DNA of 64,000 nt, from the NCBI GenBank assembly GCA_030248195.1, contig JASAND010031913.1, forward strand, positions 19,781 through 83,780, in the 5' to 3' direction. The notes under the pieces are model-generated. The model did no database searches. It was not told the origin of the DNA and saw only the letters and a program-made list of their open reading frames with translations. The DNA is from Trissonchulus latispiculum (lineage: Eukaryota > Nematoda > Enoplea > Enoplida > Ironidae). Positions 23,601-34,500 of this stretch are shown in pieces (the stretch's first letter is position 1; each line of letters begins with the position of its first letter). A program made the translations under genes and the position numbers.

Positions 23601-24552
23601 TGCTCACTCTTTCCTACAGAAAGCCACCCCTCCCCCCGCAAATGTGACCTATCATTCGTCAATCGAAAAACGATAGGTCTGTTTTGCGGGGGGGGGGGGG
23701 GGGTTGAATGATAGGTCACATTTGCGGAGGGGGGTTTCCTCCCTATTGGAAAAAGGGAGCATACGCAATTGCGTACTAGGTATTCATTTACTGGGAGGTC
23801 CACTAGGTACGCAATTGCGGCGGTGGGGGTGGGCCGTTAGCGCGCAGAGCATGGCTCAGCTGCTGATAACGTAGAGTGTGACGCTTATCACACTCTTATG
23901 TATTATGTACTCTTGCCAGAGCGAAATAAACAGCTTTATTGGCAGGCACTTCATGCTTCCTAGGTATACAAATGTATATATAATTCGTTCGTGTTAATTT
24001 TCGCAGAAATGAATTTATATACTAAACGGGAACTTATCTGAACGCTCAAAATTAGTCCTCCTACGTACGTACCAGCTTATACATATTATACCAATTTACT
24101 TTCTGTATTTTCAGGGCAGTCTCAAAGGCGGAACGTGGAAACCGGGAAGGAAGCAGGGAATAGGGGGCCAGCTCCATAACATCAGAGCTCGTCATGGAAT
24201 CACGAAGACGCATACACAGTCCATGTGTCTAAAATAAAGTTTAACAATTCAACTAAAATACATTAATTATATACTTATTTATTTATGGATATACCAAAAT
24301 GAGCTTTTTAATTATAACTTATCACAAGTATAAACTGAGCTACCGAAAATCTTATCAGAAAAGGATCGCATAATTTTTGCTCCGTGACGCCTCCTAGCAA
24401 ACAAACATTTCAGCAGAATCCCAGACAAAATTGTACCCTTTTAGTTTTATGGTCCTCCTTGCAAACTCACAAACACCCACTTGAGCGAAATCTTTGGAAT
24501 TCTCCACAAGTCTCAGCAATGTTTCTTCTGAAGGGGGCTTGATTGCGGACAT
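14646..24552 (-). CDS. GSS: Glutathione synthetase, nine exons
   Basis: Second enzyme of glutathione synthesis: ATP-dependent joining of gamma-glutamylcysteine and glycine in the cytosol, as a homodimer. Minus-strand exons are 24481-24552, 24100-24228, 23168-23284, 21344-21448, 20797-21088, 18359-18482, 17381-17549, 15546-15710 and 14646-14990; all introns are GT-AG and phases join to 505 codons (human 474). Recognised blocks in order: [14 protein letters not shown] (substrate arginine), VEVNCIS (the E-x-N metal ligands), [25 protein letters not shown] (glycine-rich ATP loop with its catalytic glutamate), SELGIFG, LLRTK (substrate arginine) and the [17 protein letters not shown] end. Start: ATG 24552 fits family length, though an in-frame ATG exists at 24588. 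Introns hold an LTR-like repeat, two CAAG MITEs and two structured repeats. All key residues are present, so it is expected to be active. Confidence 0.97.
16303..16538 (+). repeat. Structured dispersed repeat, copy b (in GSS intron 7)
   Basis: Same element as at 3560-3812. The first stem is 409-415/424-430 of 16 kb, and the second is 16433-16440/16445-16452 around TTCG, a fully Watson-Crick stem of 8 bp. It lies in the intron between GSS exons 7 and 8, antisense to that gene. Confidence 0.7.
19349..19583 (+). repeat. Structured dispersed repeat, copy c (in GSS intron 5)
   Basis: Most diverged of the four copies. The first stem reads GCAGT (19460-19464) and ACTGC (19473-19477) where the other copies have GCAGC and GCTGC, a paired C-G to T-A change. 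The TTCG hairpin is not recognisable here. Confidence 0.6.
19712..20085. mobile_element. CAAG-ended MITE, 7-bp target duplication (GSS intron 5)
   Basis: Ends CAAGAGCACATAATACATAA and, inverted, CAAGAGTATACATGATAATA. Flanks are the 7-bp duplication ACATAAG (19705-19711 and 20086-20092). The interior has a C-rich and a G-rich half that are themselves inverse of each other. Confidence 0.85.
22255..22629 (+). mobile_element. Possible solo LTR (GSS intron 3)
   Basis: Starts TGTTAGT and ends ACTAACA, the usual TG...CA layout with a short inverted repeat. About 165 bases in is GTATATAAAGG (a TATA-like box, near 22417), and about 90 bases further is AATAAA (22509), giving the U3-R-U5 order of an LTR promoter and polyadenylation signal. 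No flanking duplication and no internal region were found. It could instead be an unrelated promoter-like sequence. Confidence 0.4.
22634..22905 (+). repeat. GGCGGATCC-type dispersed repeat, copy 2
   Basis: Core as at 3820-3880, then a stretch with GCGCCCATTGGCTCTCTCCT, GTTCGGATTAAGGCTACGGC and CTGCAGGCAGGCG, which is the right arm of the hairpin seen complete at 37265-37388. Confidence 0.65.
23490..23915. mobile_element. CAAG-ended MITE, 7-bp target duplication (GSS intron 2)
   Basis: Ends CAAGTGTACATAATACATAA and its inverse, flanked by CCAGAGC on both sides (23483-23489 and 23916-23922). Contains long C and G homopolymers. The minus ORF over it (108 aa) is not a gene. Confidence 0.88.
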
Positions 24553-24599
24553 TACTGGGATAAATTTTCTAAAACTATAAAAAATCATACTGGGCTTAT

Positions 24600-25200
24600 T
24601 CTAGTGATTTTTCAGGGGGGGGGGCTTCTGGGCCCCCTCCCTAAAGTCCAAAAAATAAGCCCACTTTTAAAAACTTTACGGCTTAGCCGGACATGTTTAA
24701 CTCAAAATGTCTAAACTAAGTTCTTAGCCTAGAATCTAGGTACATTGTAAGAACTTTTGGCGCTTCTCCATGCAAAATATGTTAAGAATACAATTTCTGG
24801 CTTTTTTGCAAAAAAATGGTCCACTCGATATACGTGCTGTACATGTTTCAAACCCCACCCACACCTGGAGCTCACGCCCTCCTCGAGGGCCCTGTGCCAG
24901 TCACCCCCCAGAATCCGAATTTTTCCAGTTTTATGTGCAAAAACGCCCCCCCCAGCGAAATTTGCATCGTGCGCATGTCTGGTCCGCTCACGAACATTTC
25001 TTCCCCCCTCTCCCCTAAACTCGGCTGGAAGATGCCATGCCCCCGGAAAAAACTACCGCTACGGCTGCGGGTAGAAAGGTAAAGGTGACCCCTAGAGAAT
25101 ATCTCCATGCCTGCTTGAGGGACATGGGGTGCCGATGCTCATCCCCGGATACACAGCCGTAGAGCTAGGAGTGCAACCTCAAATGATGACTACATCCGTG
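24600..25200. other. Poly-G/poly-C-rich interval, no gene
   Basis: Contains a short CTGGGCTTATTCTAG...AATAAGCCCA element at about 24591-24655 of the poly-G MITE type and the hairpin CGGC-TTA-GCCG at about 24680. Overlapping ORFs in three frames (24757-25108) are proline- and serine-rich by-products of C tracts. Confidence 0.45.
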
Positions 25201-25229
25201 GAGGGGGGGGGCGGCCCTTCAAGGTTTTA

Positions 25230-25584
25230 CAGGGTATTTTTTAGGGGGGGGGGCGGGCCCCCCCCCCCGAAATTGACCTCCCCCGAAAATGCCTTGCCCC
25301 CCCCGAAATCGCCCCCTCCCGGGATTTTTGCTTCCCCCTCCCGGGATTTTTTGGGGGCCCAAATTTTCGCCAAAATAGGCTAATTTTCAAAAATTTTTTG
25401 AAAAATTTTTTCATTTTTTCATAACAATGGCTATTTTTAGCTTAAATCCTGGCATTTTTGAGAACATTTTGCCTTTCTATGTGTAGTAAAATACGCCAAA
25501 AAATAGCAATTTTTAGCTCATTTTTGCAAAAAATCTTCCCCCCCCGGGCCTCCCCCCCGAAAAAAATCCCTAAAAAATACCCTG
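25230..25584. mobile_element. Poly-G/poly-C MITE, 5-bp target duplication
   Basis: Ends CAGGGTATTTTTTAGGG and the inverse, flanked by TTTTA (25225-25229 and 25585-25589). It sits at the truncated end of the SINE-like sequence that follows. Confidence 0.8.
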
Positions 25585-25589
25585 TTTTA

Positions 25590-25815
25590 CGCCCTACACG
25601 GACTCCTGTTACCTTCCCACAACAGTGGTACTCATTTACCGACCAATTAAGGATGGATAGCTGGGTTGGCTAGAGCCCACGGCGAACCGATATGTGCTTA
25701 TACCTTGCTCTGGGGGATTGTGAAAGCCTTGTGGCAGCGGGGATTCCAACCACTGACTATAGGATCCAAAGTCGAAGTCTTAACCACTCGGCCGTCACAG
25801 CACACGGCTGCGGGT
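25590..25815 (-). repeat. tRNA-derived SINE (Ser/Leu-type head)
   Basis: On the minus strand the head reads GACGGCCGAGTGGTTAAGAC (A box) and about 35 bases later GTGGTTGGAATCC (B box, one change from GGTTCGAATCC). The acceptor and anticodon stems do not pair, so it is not a working tRNA. A body with AATGAGTACCACTG and TGGGAAGGTAAC follows, typical of tRNA-SINE bodies. Confidence 0.6.
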
Positions 25816-26332
25816 GGGTACCCGCAGATCAATATTTAGCAAGAAGCCAATGAATGTACAAGAGAAACACAACAGGAAAAGTTTCCATTATTCCTCACCT
25901 TTACGACTTTGCGTACTTGTGTGTGAACATCAGTGGAATTTTTAGTGTAAAAATGCATTTGAAAGCCTAACATATATAGCTTATTTATGATCACTCAGTA
26001 GTCTCTTTTGGCAGTTTCCATACTAGCAGACAACAATGGAAAAATTCATGCCGAAGCCGAAAAAATCCGACAATTTTTTGCGGAGAAACTCCAAGCCACA
26101 CGAGACCATTGGGCACCGGCTGAATAGCATTTCAGACCAGTGGACACCCTCAACTGGGTGAAGTAGAGGAAATTTAGTTCACATCAATATCGCACTTTGA
26201 GAAAACACACACATAAGTACAGTAGGCCATTTCAATTTTTAATTCAGTCTTCCCACAAAACTACTTTAATGTTGTTACCGAAGCAGGAATCGCTAGCTTT
26301 AGTTCAGCAGGTTATTCCTATCTACTTGTCAT

Positions 26333-26650
26333 TAGTGTTTGAGGCCGGCCGGGGTTTCACCGGCCGGCCGATCGGCCCGGCAGAACCCTTCGGCCGGCCG
26401 GCGGCCCGTTAACCCGTAGGCCGGCTACCGGCCTGGAGCAGTTTGCAGTGCAGCTACAATGATTTCGAAGATATTGATTTTCGAAAATTATATTAGAAAA
26501 ATAGCACAGCACCGCACATCAAAATAGCACAGCTAGAATTGGAGTTCAATTTAAGCTTAGTTGCTTTAGTCTGTACATTTCTGATTGCTGATTTGCATCC
26601 CGGCCGGCGGTCGGACGATAGCCGGCGAGCGAGAGTCTCCACAAACACTA
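26333..26650. mobile_element. TAGTGTTTG...CAAACACTA GGCCGG MITE
   Basis: Ends TAGTGTTTGAGGCCGGCC and inverted TAGTGTTTGTGGA, with GCCGGC blocks inside each end. Related to 10724-11116. Flanking 8-mers do not match, so the duplication has decayed or an end is misplaced. Confidence 0.6.
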
Positions 26651-26749
26651 CGCAATTCCTTGCACACAACAAACCCCGTTAGCTATTTTCCGATTCACTA
26701 CTTTTGGTAAAGATATTGTCCGGCGGCTGGCCTGGTACCACTATAGCAC

Positions 26750-27470
26750 AGATATGGCTAGACGTCAACTCTATCACAATTCAAACTTCGGTTGCAGGTT
26801 CAATTTAAATCCAGATGGAGGTAGCTTTTTTCTAGTACCAGAAGCCCTCAGATACATATTATTTGGTAAAATGTCAAAAAGCTGGTACAACAAAATGAAG
26901 CATATTCTAATCGTAAATCGTAAACTGGGTACCAAAAAGGCTGACAGAAATCCTGACCAGAACTTAAAGCTAAAGTACCAGAAAAAGTGATCATACACCT
27001 ATCTCGACCATAAAAGTTTACTATGCAAAACAAATTGTCAACAGCAAAGTGCAAAAAGAAAACCTGCAAACCTACACACAGCAAAAATGACATCAAAAGT
27101 GAGCAAACACAAAAAGTTCTTCAGATTCTACACATCGTCTGTAAAAAAAGGCAGTAAATAGTAGGCAAACATAATTTATCCAAAATAATATACACATACG
27201 TACATATACCACACTTATAATAAATCTAACAGATAAAAATAGCAAGAAAGGAATCAATTAAACCTTATCCCCCCTGAGTAAAAGTTGGTCGACTTCAATG
27301 ACTTAATGCAAGAGATCAACCAAGCCTTAGACCATGATTTATACATCGTTGAAATGCTCGACCTGTGCTCTATTTAATGGCGTAAAGCAGTTTGACGTTG
27401 CTTGCTGCTGTAAAATGTTTAGCTTAAGTTACCGCTTTTTGCCATTTTTGGTAATCTCTTAAGCTTAACT
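26750..27470. other. No recognised feature
   Basis: AT-rich. ORFs at 26754-26990 (plus) and 26774-27096 (minus) overlap each other and show no family signature. Confidence 0.3.
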
Positions 27471-27641
27471 TTTCACAGTAGCAAAGCAACAGCATATTGC
27501 TTTACACCACTAAATAAAGCCCATCCCGAGCATTCCAACGATGTATAAGTCATGCTCTCAGGCTTGGTTGATCTCTTGCATTGCGTTGCATTGCATTGCA
27601 TTGCAAAATTGCGTAACCTATGGTCATATTTGGTTCGAAAA

Positions 27642-27814
27642 ATACCTGAAAAAACGGTCTGGTGCTCGGAATCGCAGATAAACAATGTTAGTTTTGGCAC
27701 AATGAATACTTTACTTTCTTTCACTTTCATTTTGCCGGTGTCAAAGTAATCGAATATCCGGTCGATTTCCGGTTCTGGGCTTAGCTTCGAAAATTTTTGA
27801 GGCAGAGACGACAT
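27642..27814 (-). CDS. Candidate first exon of an unrecognised gene
   Basis: Minus-strand ATG at 27814 opens a frame reading MSSLPQKFSKL, then PEPEIDRIFDYFDTGKMKVK, then a hydrophobic FIVPKLTLFICDSE, up to a CAG|GTATTT donor-like site near 27642. Protein-level similarity to the broken copy at 29265-29400 (IDRIFDYFDSGKMKV, VPKTNIFI, DSES), where frame is kept through many base changes, suggests it was once coding. No downstream exon or family could be identified. It could be part of a transposon. Confidence 0.3.
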
Positions 27815-27837
27815 TTACGCTGCACTTTGAAAAATTA

Positions 27838-28010
27838 TACATACGATATGATCACAATTATTAAACGGTAATAATTACTTAGCACAACATTCCAATCAAA
27901 ATATAAATCGTAATCATGTACTTTTAAAGTAAGTCCAGGTAAGCCGTCAGAAAAATACTTTACTTCAATCGATGCCATTTTATAGGTCAGACAAAAATAT
28001 AAATAAACTA
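27838..28010 (-). repeat. Upstream region duplicated at 28999-29178
   Basis: About 170 bp directly upstream of the candidate exon recurs almost unchanged at 28999-29178 (shared TCACAAT, GTAATAATTACTTA, AAAATATAAATCGTAATCAT and GTAAGTCCAGGTAAGCCGTC blocks). It may be a duplicated promoter or a repeat. Confidence 0.7.
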
Positions 28011-28019
28011 GTGCTTTGA

Positions 28020-28059
28020 ATAAAGGTTTACCCTAAAAGTTTTCGGTCCTATGTTAAAT

Positions 28060-28106
<47 letters not shown>

Positions 28107-28950
28107 AAGATTCCTACGGTCCCTATCTACTATCTAGCGAAACCTCAGCCGTGGGATGTCCACATAAATGTCGGCTGCCATTGACAAGTTGCTGGCAAGT
28201 GGGTGCCATCGGCTTTTCCGGAAACCTCACGCCAATAAGTAGGGCCTTTTGGCGACTTCGCCGCCTTCATACCAATAGGCAGCTGAACCTATACCTAAGT
28301 CTAGGTCGAAGGACCCGATACTGACCAAATGCCATTGCAACAAGTTAATACAGCCAAGCAGCTGCCATCAGCTTTTCCGGAAACTTCAGGCCAACAAGTA
28401 GTACGTTTTCCTTAGTCGAAGCGGCAATTTTCGCTTTTCACCACCTTCCAGTGTCTGGATACCCTGTTTTCATGATACACTGAAATTTTTTCTTATCTCC
28501 AAAACCTACCTAAACTGCTTCCTCTCGTAACGTGAAGCCAGAAACACCATCCGGACGGCTCTCGCTAGCTCCTAGCGTCAGCTGCTTGTGGTTTAGGTTC
28601 TGTCTATTGTCTCGGCGAACAGTAGGGGTAAGCCGCTTGCTTGCTGCCGAGCGCCAACCTGTTCGTCGAGTGTATAGGGGAAGTGGGCTTTCCCGATTCA
28701 CCGACGGCAAGAAACTGTTTCTGATCGCGTCGAACTCCTGCAGGAAAGTGCAGGGAACGCTCGTTATACGCGATAATGGAAACTGACTTGTTGATTAAGA
28801 CTGCATTCTTCGAAAAGGGCTGCGAAGCCTTAGAAAGAACTGCTGAAGCAGTACAATTGTGCATATCCATTCCTTACTCCTAAGCTCAGACAATTAGGCT
28901 TAGATACCTAGATAACTAAAATACCTTAGATACCTTAGATACCAAAGACA
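28020..28950. other. Unannotated interval with a local duplication
   Basis: GCTTTTCCGGAAACCTCACG near 28211 and a relative near 28371 mark a tandem duplication of about 160 bp. ORFs at 28510-28870 overlap on both strands without recognisable content. Confidence 0.35.
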
Positions 28951-28956
28951 CCTAGG

Positions 28957-29400
28957 CTTGGGCTTAGCATCGAAAATTTTTAAGGCGGAGACGACACTTA
29001 GAAAAATAATACATATGATATGATCACAATCATTAAACGGTAATAATTACTTACCAAAACATTCCAATCAAAATATAAATCGTAATCATGTACTTTTAAA
29101 GTAAGTCCAGGTAAGCCGTCAGAAAAACATAAACTTTACTTCAATCGATGCCATTATAGGTCAGACAAAAATATAAACTAAAGTCTGACCAGAAAATCTT
29201 AACTGTGAGCGACTGTCCTGAGTTAACCTTTGAAGTTAGTCTATTAAGCTATAGCGATTTCCGGTCTGGTGCTCTCAGAATCGCGGATAAAAATGTTCGT
29301 TTTTGGCACACTGAATATTTGGGAGGCTACTTTCATTTTACCGGAGTCAAAGTAATCAAATATCCGGTCGATTGCCATCTCAGTATCCGGTTGGTCCGGA
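28957..29400 (-). pseudogene. Rearranged broken copies of the 27.6-kb exon
   Basis: 28957-28998 matches the start of the candidate exon, but the ATG is GTG and a stop follows at codon 6. 29265-29400 matches its middle. The two fragments are in swapped order relative to the source and separated by the duplicated upstream block, so the copy is scrambled and cannot encode the protein. Confidence 0.5.
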
Positions 29401-29506
29401 AGTCAAATCATTTCATTAAAATGATATATCCCTAACAAGCATCAACCTCAAATTACTTCATGTCTGCTGTGTAATTTTTGAATGATAGCGCTATGATAGA
29501 ATGAGC

Positions 29507-30184
29507 TAGGGTTGTAAATTGTAAAAAAGTAAAAATGTTAAAAAACATTTTTACAGTTATTAACAGTAGCAAAATTTCGGAATTTTTAACAGGTTTTTAC
29601 ACTTTTTAACACCACTTTTTTTACACCTTTTAACACTAGATTTTTTACATATTTTTAACATTTTTTAACACTACTTTTCGGAATTTTTTTACAATTTTTT
29701 TACAATTTTTTACACTTTTTCACAGCTATACATATACCACCGATTGTGAAAAATAGTGTTTCAAGTATCGTATACATTGCAGACATGTTTTGTTTCAGTA
29801 CGTACATTAAAAGTATTTTATTTCAAAAAGTAAAAATGACATTAAAAGTAAAAACGGTGGTTAGACCCTGTTGAGGATTTTTTGGGAATTCATTTTTGAT
29901 TTAATAAGTTGCCGACTGTAACTCGGTTGCAATTGAATTTCGTGCCAGATAACCTGCTCAGAGGATTGTTTCCTTTCATTGAAAATTTAAAAATCCTGCA
30001 AGATGGGTTCAGTGAATATCTCAGTCAATAAAATTTAACAAAATGTCCAATTCATTCTAAGCCATGATGGACGAATATTTCAGAATAAAAATGTCACAGA
30101 CAGAATCTCTTTTAACACTTTTTTACACTGTTAAAAACAGGTGTAAAAATTAATTACTTTTTTACATGTAAATTAACAACCCTG
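29507..30184. mobile_element. hAT-type element TAGGGTTGT, 8-bp target duplication
   Basis: Ends TAGGGTTGTAAATT and CAGGGTTGTTAATT (inverted), flanked by GAATGAGC on both sides (29499-29506 and 30185-30192). The left part is a dense array of TTTTTACA/TTTTTAACAC repeats like the subterminal motifs bound by hAT transposases. No coding capacity. Confidence 0.85.
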
Positions 30185-30329
30185 GAATGAGCGATAGAAT
30201 GAATGACGCATTCTCTTTCCGAATCTGAAGCGTTTTTATCGATTTGGCATCCGGTAAACGGATATAGACCGGATATGATGGTTCTACCGGATTCTCCTCC
30301 TCCTGAGGTTTCTAAAAATATATACTTTA

Positions 30330-30714
30330 CTGTGCTTATTCTAGGCATTTTTTTCTTGAGGGGGCTTCTTGGGGGGGCCAAAAGTCCGAGGAGCAAGGAA
30401 ATTTTGGAGGGGGGATTTTTCCAAAAATATGCTAAAAATAGCGCTATTTTTCTGGCATGTACTGTAAAAGTTCATTTTTATTGCAAAAATAACCAGATTT
30501 AGTGTTAAAAAGGCAAAAAAATGAGTAAAAATCTCCGGCGAAGCCGGACAATTTTTGAAAATTTGGCCTTCTGACGATTTTTAGGGCAAAATTTGGTACC
30601 AAAAGGGGCACCCACTTTTTTGGGTGGGGGGGGGTTTGGGGGGGAACGATTTTGGCGGGGGAAGGGTGTTTATGGGGGCCCCCCGCCCCCCCCCCCCCAG
30701 TAGAATAAGCCCAG
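30330..30714. mobile_element. Poly-G MITE, 5-bp target duplication
   Basis: Ends CTGTGCTTATTCTAG and inverted CTGGGCTTATTCTAC, flanked by CTTTA (30325-30329 and 30715-30719). The core has the TCCGGC-GAA-GCCGGA hairpin at 30534-30548. Confidence 0.85.
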
Positions 30715-31299
30715 CTTTATATAGACTAACGGCAAAGGTTAACTCAGGACAGTCGCTCACAGTTCGGTTCCAAGATTTTTTGGTCAGACTTTAGTTGCAA
30801 AATTTCCCTAAGTTCAATCAAAGTTTTGGGGCAATTGAATACTGATCGGCATAAAAGGAATGTTTTTCTCAAACCATTTTCAAATTTTTCAGAAAAATAG
30901 GACTGAAAGAGCGAAAACCTAGTAGATGTATATTGAACAGTGACCAGCATAAAAATTATGCAAGTTACCCATTTTCGCCGTTTTTGCAGCTCTTCCCAAT
31001 GCAGGGTACAACGTCGACAGAGTACTTTTGAACAAGGTGCCTGGTACATGGCTTGTGCCAGCCAGCTTCATTATATTCCATCTGGAGTGGATAGCTATTC
31101 ATTAGAGCTGCATCCGCCAAAAACAACAAGTTCAAATCTGATAGACAATTATATAGAAGGCTTAGATTTTTGCCCATTTCTACAATAGCACCGACCGTAC
31201 ACAAAGACATAAAATTATAATAGCACAACAACATTACAATAGGCCCCAGTAGCACGACACTTTGAGGATAAAAGTAAAAACTAGCACAAAAAGAGATCG

Positions 31300-31372
31300 A
31301 ACCACGGCCCTTCCGACCTGCAGACAGACACTCTTACCACTACACCACGAGACCAGTGGTGCTGGATTTCTA
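31300..31372 (-). repeat. tRNA-Cys-like sequence (pseudogene or SINE head)
   Basis: On the minus strand: GTGGTGTAGTGGTAAGAGTG (A box), an anticodon arm with loop CTGCAGG (anticodon GCA, four of five stem pairs) and GTGGTTCGATC (B box). The acceptor stem does not pair and the T stem is broken, so it is a tRNA-derived repeat or dead tRNA. Confidence 0.5.
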
Positions 31373-31551
31373 CACCAACTAAATGTCATAATGCCTAATT
31401 CCGCTCTATGCGCTCCTATCGTCACAATATATCGATTAGAGGTATTTCGTAACAAAGTAAATGGGGGCTGCATAAATGAGGGGGGAGTTAAGCATTTGTA
31501 TATCCGAGTGTCACCAGCCATAATACAAGCCCTGAGATCCAAGGGTAGGAT

Positions 31552-34500
31552 TTAGCCAGCCTGAAATTCCTGAGCAACCAGTTTGTGGACCACATCTTCA
31601 CAGGCCAAAATCAGATCCTTACAGGACTCCTCGTAGAGCTCATCCGCAATCTCTGAGGCCAATCTACAGACAGTGAAGAAAGAAAGGTTAACACTTGTAA
31701 TAGGCAAATAAAGACTAGCAGACGTGAGGAAATAAAATTCTTAACTATTCTTTCATTCTATGAAACTCTCACTGCATGCCAATAACAGCAATAGCTCAAC
31801 TCAGTAGATCACTGAAGTATATAGAACAGCCTAGAATCTCAGACGAACTGTCATTGTTTCACTTTCATCTAAACTCCGAAAGGTTGAAAATAGCGTTATA
31901 AACTACATAGTTTCGCTGTCCAAGAGCTGATGAGTGGATAGAGTTCTTGACCTGGGTTTTTTACGGGGGGGGGGGGGGGTAGGGGGTTGCCCGACACTGT
32001 TTCGGGGCCCCACGCGACCCCCTACCCCCAACACGTTCCCCTCCGCCTTTTTTGGGGTTGCCCCCCCCGCCCCCGACGGGGCCTAGAAATTTCCAAATTT
32101 TCAAGATTTTCGGTCAAAATTTTCAAACATTTTCCGGCCTCGCCGGAATTTTTTGGTCAGAAATCTCGCTTTTGGTGCTAAGACTTAATTTTTGAGCGCT
32201 TTTACGCTTATAGTTAAAGCAGTATATGTGGAAAACAGGCCATTTATACAGTAGTCTTAAAAATTTTAGCCCCCTCCCCCAATTTTGCATACACGCACCC
32301 CACTACAGGTGGGGGGCGTCACCTTCACTCTTCCCCCCCCCGCTTATGTTTGCCTAGAAAATTCCCAGTTGACTACAAACGAGCCAGCTCGGCTAGTATC
32401 CAACTTTCAAACCTAATTTTAAGGATTCACAAACTGTGTAAGAAAAACTCACTCCTCACAAAGTCTGGCCCAGTGTCTAGGCCAGGGGCTTGGCTTCGGC
32501 CGACTGGCCAGAAGGCGTCGACGCTCAGCTTCAGACAGCCGGAGACGCAGTGGCGCCGCCTGCAGCGTCGCGGTCACGTGATCTGACGGCGGCGTTGACA
32601 TGGCAGCTGTGCTAGACTCGGATCTGAAACAACAACAACAACAACAACAGAGAAGCGTGAGCACAGTTGGCTAGGTTAATAACAAAATATGATTATTAGG
32701 TCACTAATAAAAGCAAGGTAATTTATAATCAAATTATCGCTGCTAGCTATGAAACTCAAAGTACATACAAACGTGCATACGTACGTATTTAAGCTCGAAG
32801 GCTTTAGACGTTTGAGCATCATTAGTCTGAACAAGTGTGACATTCCTTTGTGCTGGAGTGTGGAAATGCGGTACTTAGCTGAGAAGGTCATACTTAACAA
32901 GTGCAAGTAACTTTAAGTATACAGTATAAGTTGATTCTCTCAAAGAATGGATAACTAGAATCCCCTAAAATTGTTTCTGACATATATTGGCTATTTTAAT
33001 TACCCCCCCCCGCCCCCTATTTGGCAACTTCTCCACCTCTCCCCCAATTCGAGGTGTCCCATCATAAATTCTGACCTCCCCTCATATATAATCCCAAAAA
33101 TTGCCAAATTTTATTTCATGAAATTTAATTTTTCAAGACTCATTAATTATATACTTAATTAAAAATTCAGAATTTTCAAAAAAGTTCCGGCTTCTCCGGA
33201 TTTTTAGCGAAGTTTTAAAGAGTTTTAACGATTTTTGGCAGATTTCATACAAAAGAAGTAAAAATTCGAAAAGTTTCAAAAAGATGCCTCCACGTTTGGT
33301 GAGCCGCACCTCAATGCCCCCCACCCCCAAATAAAATTTGTCCTAAACATAGGCCACAAATACACACAAAAGCTTCAAAACATTAACTCAATAGCTTTTA
33401 GCAAATGAAATTAAACCAGAGTTTCGGCTGTCTGCTGACATTATGAAGCCAAAAATTGTCACTGATTCCTTATCCTTTACCGAAAATTCCGCCATTGAAC
33501 ACACAGAATTGATGAGCAGCGTCAAACTAATATTTTTGGAAAGTTTCATCCACTTTCATAAAAGAAATGAAAACCACGGGTTAGGTTTAAATAGATTTAA
33601 ATAGTTAGATACAACTATAAACTACAGTACCCTGCAACCATAAGGTGACAGATCGCGATTTCGGAAATTCGCGAAGTTTTCCGAAGTTTTCGCGATTTTC
33701 GCGAGAGTTTGCGAAAATCGCAACCTATTTTCGCGAATTTGTATATATCAACAATTTTCGCGAACTTTGATGGCGATTTTCGCGAACCTTCGCGAAAATC
33801 GCAGTGACCGATCGCGAAACCTGAAGGGATGAAATTCTTCGCGAACCGCGATGGCGATTTTCGCGAACCTTCGCGAAAATCGCAGTATCCAATCGCGAAA
33901 CTTGAAGGGATGAAATTCTTCGCGAACCGCGATGGCGATTTTCGCGAACCTTCGCGAAAATCGCAGTGTCCGATCACGAAATCTGAAGGGATGAAATTCT
34001 TCGCGAACCGCGATGGCGATTTTCGCGAACCTTCGCGAAAATCGCAGTGTCCGATCACGAAATCTGAAGGGATGAAATTCTTCGCGAACCGCGATGGCGA
34101 TTTTCGCGAACCTTCGCGAAAATCGCAGTGTCCGATCACGAAATCTGAAGGGATGAAATTCTTCGCGAACCGCAATGGCGATTTTCGCGAACCTTCGCGA
34201 AAATCGCAGTATCCGATCGCGAAACTTGAAGGGATGAAATTCTTCGCGAACCGCGATGGCGATTTTCGCGAACCTTCGCGAAAATCCCAGTGTCCGATCT
34301 CGAAACCTGAAGGGATGAAATTCTTCGCGAACCGCGATGGCGAATTTCGCGAAACTTCACGAAAATCTTTTCTAGTTAATGCGAAATCGGAAAGAAGCAA
34401 AGTCTTCACTGATGATGATCGCGAAAATGGCTAAAGCATGCTAAGTTCACTGCGGATCCTCTCAGGCTGTTGTGCAAGTGTCAACCTGTCCCTTCCACTG

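Larger units (their letters stand above)
29176..30796. mobile_element. Element with about 60-bp ends (AACTAAAGTCTGACC), carrying two nested insertions
   Basis: Left end AACTAAAGTCTGACC continues with TGTGAGCGACTGTCCTGAGT and TAACCTTTG; the right end at 30735-30796 is the inverse of the same blocks. A third lone copy of this end lies at 44025-44090. Inside are the 29265-29400 exon fragment, a hAT-like element (29507-30184) and a poly-G MITE (30330-30714). No flanking duplication was identified. Confidence 0.6.

Noticed and set aside
24757..25108. Four overlapping ORFs with proline-rich translations
   Set aside because: C-tract composition effect; no conserved content and mutual overlap.
31300..31372. 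tRNA-Cys gene on the minus strand
   Set aside because: A and B boxes and anticodon loop are present but acceptor and T stems do not pair, so it is not a functional tRNA.
33829..34340. CRISPR-like regular repeats
   Set aside because: Units are contiguous with no unique spacers and belong to a foldback element in a eukaryotic genome.
33615..34434. Long ORFs of 264 and 201 codons on opposite strands
   Set aside because: The 81-bp tandem unit is open on both strands by composition; the repeat peptide matches no family.
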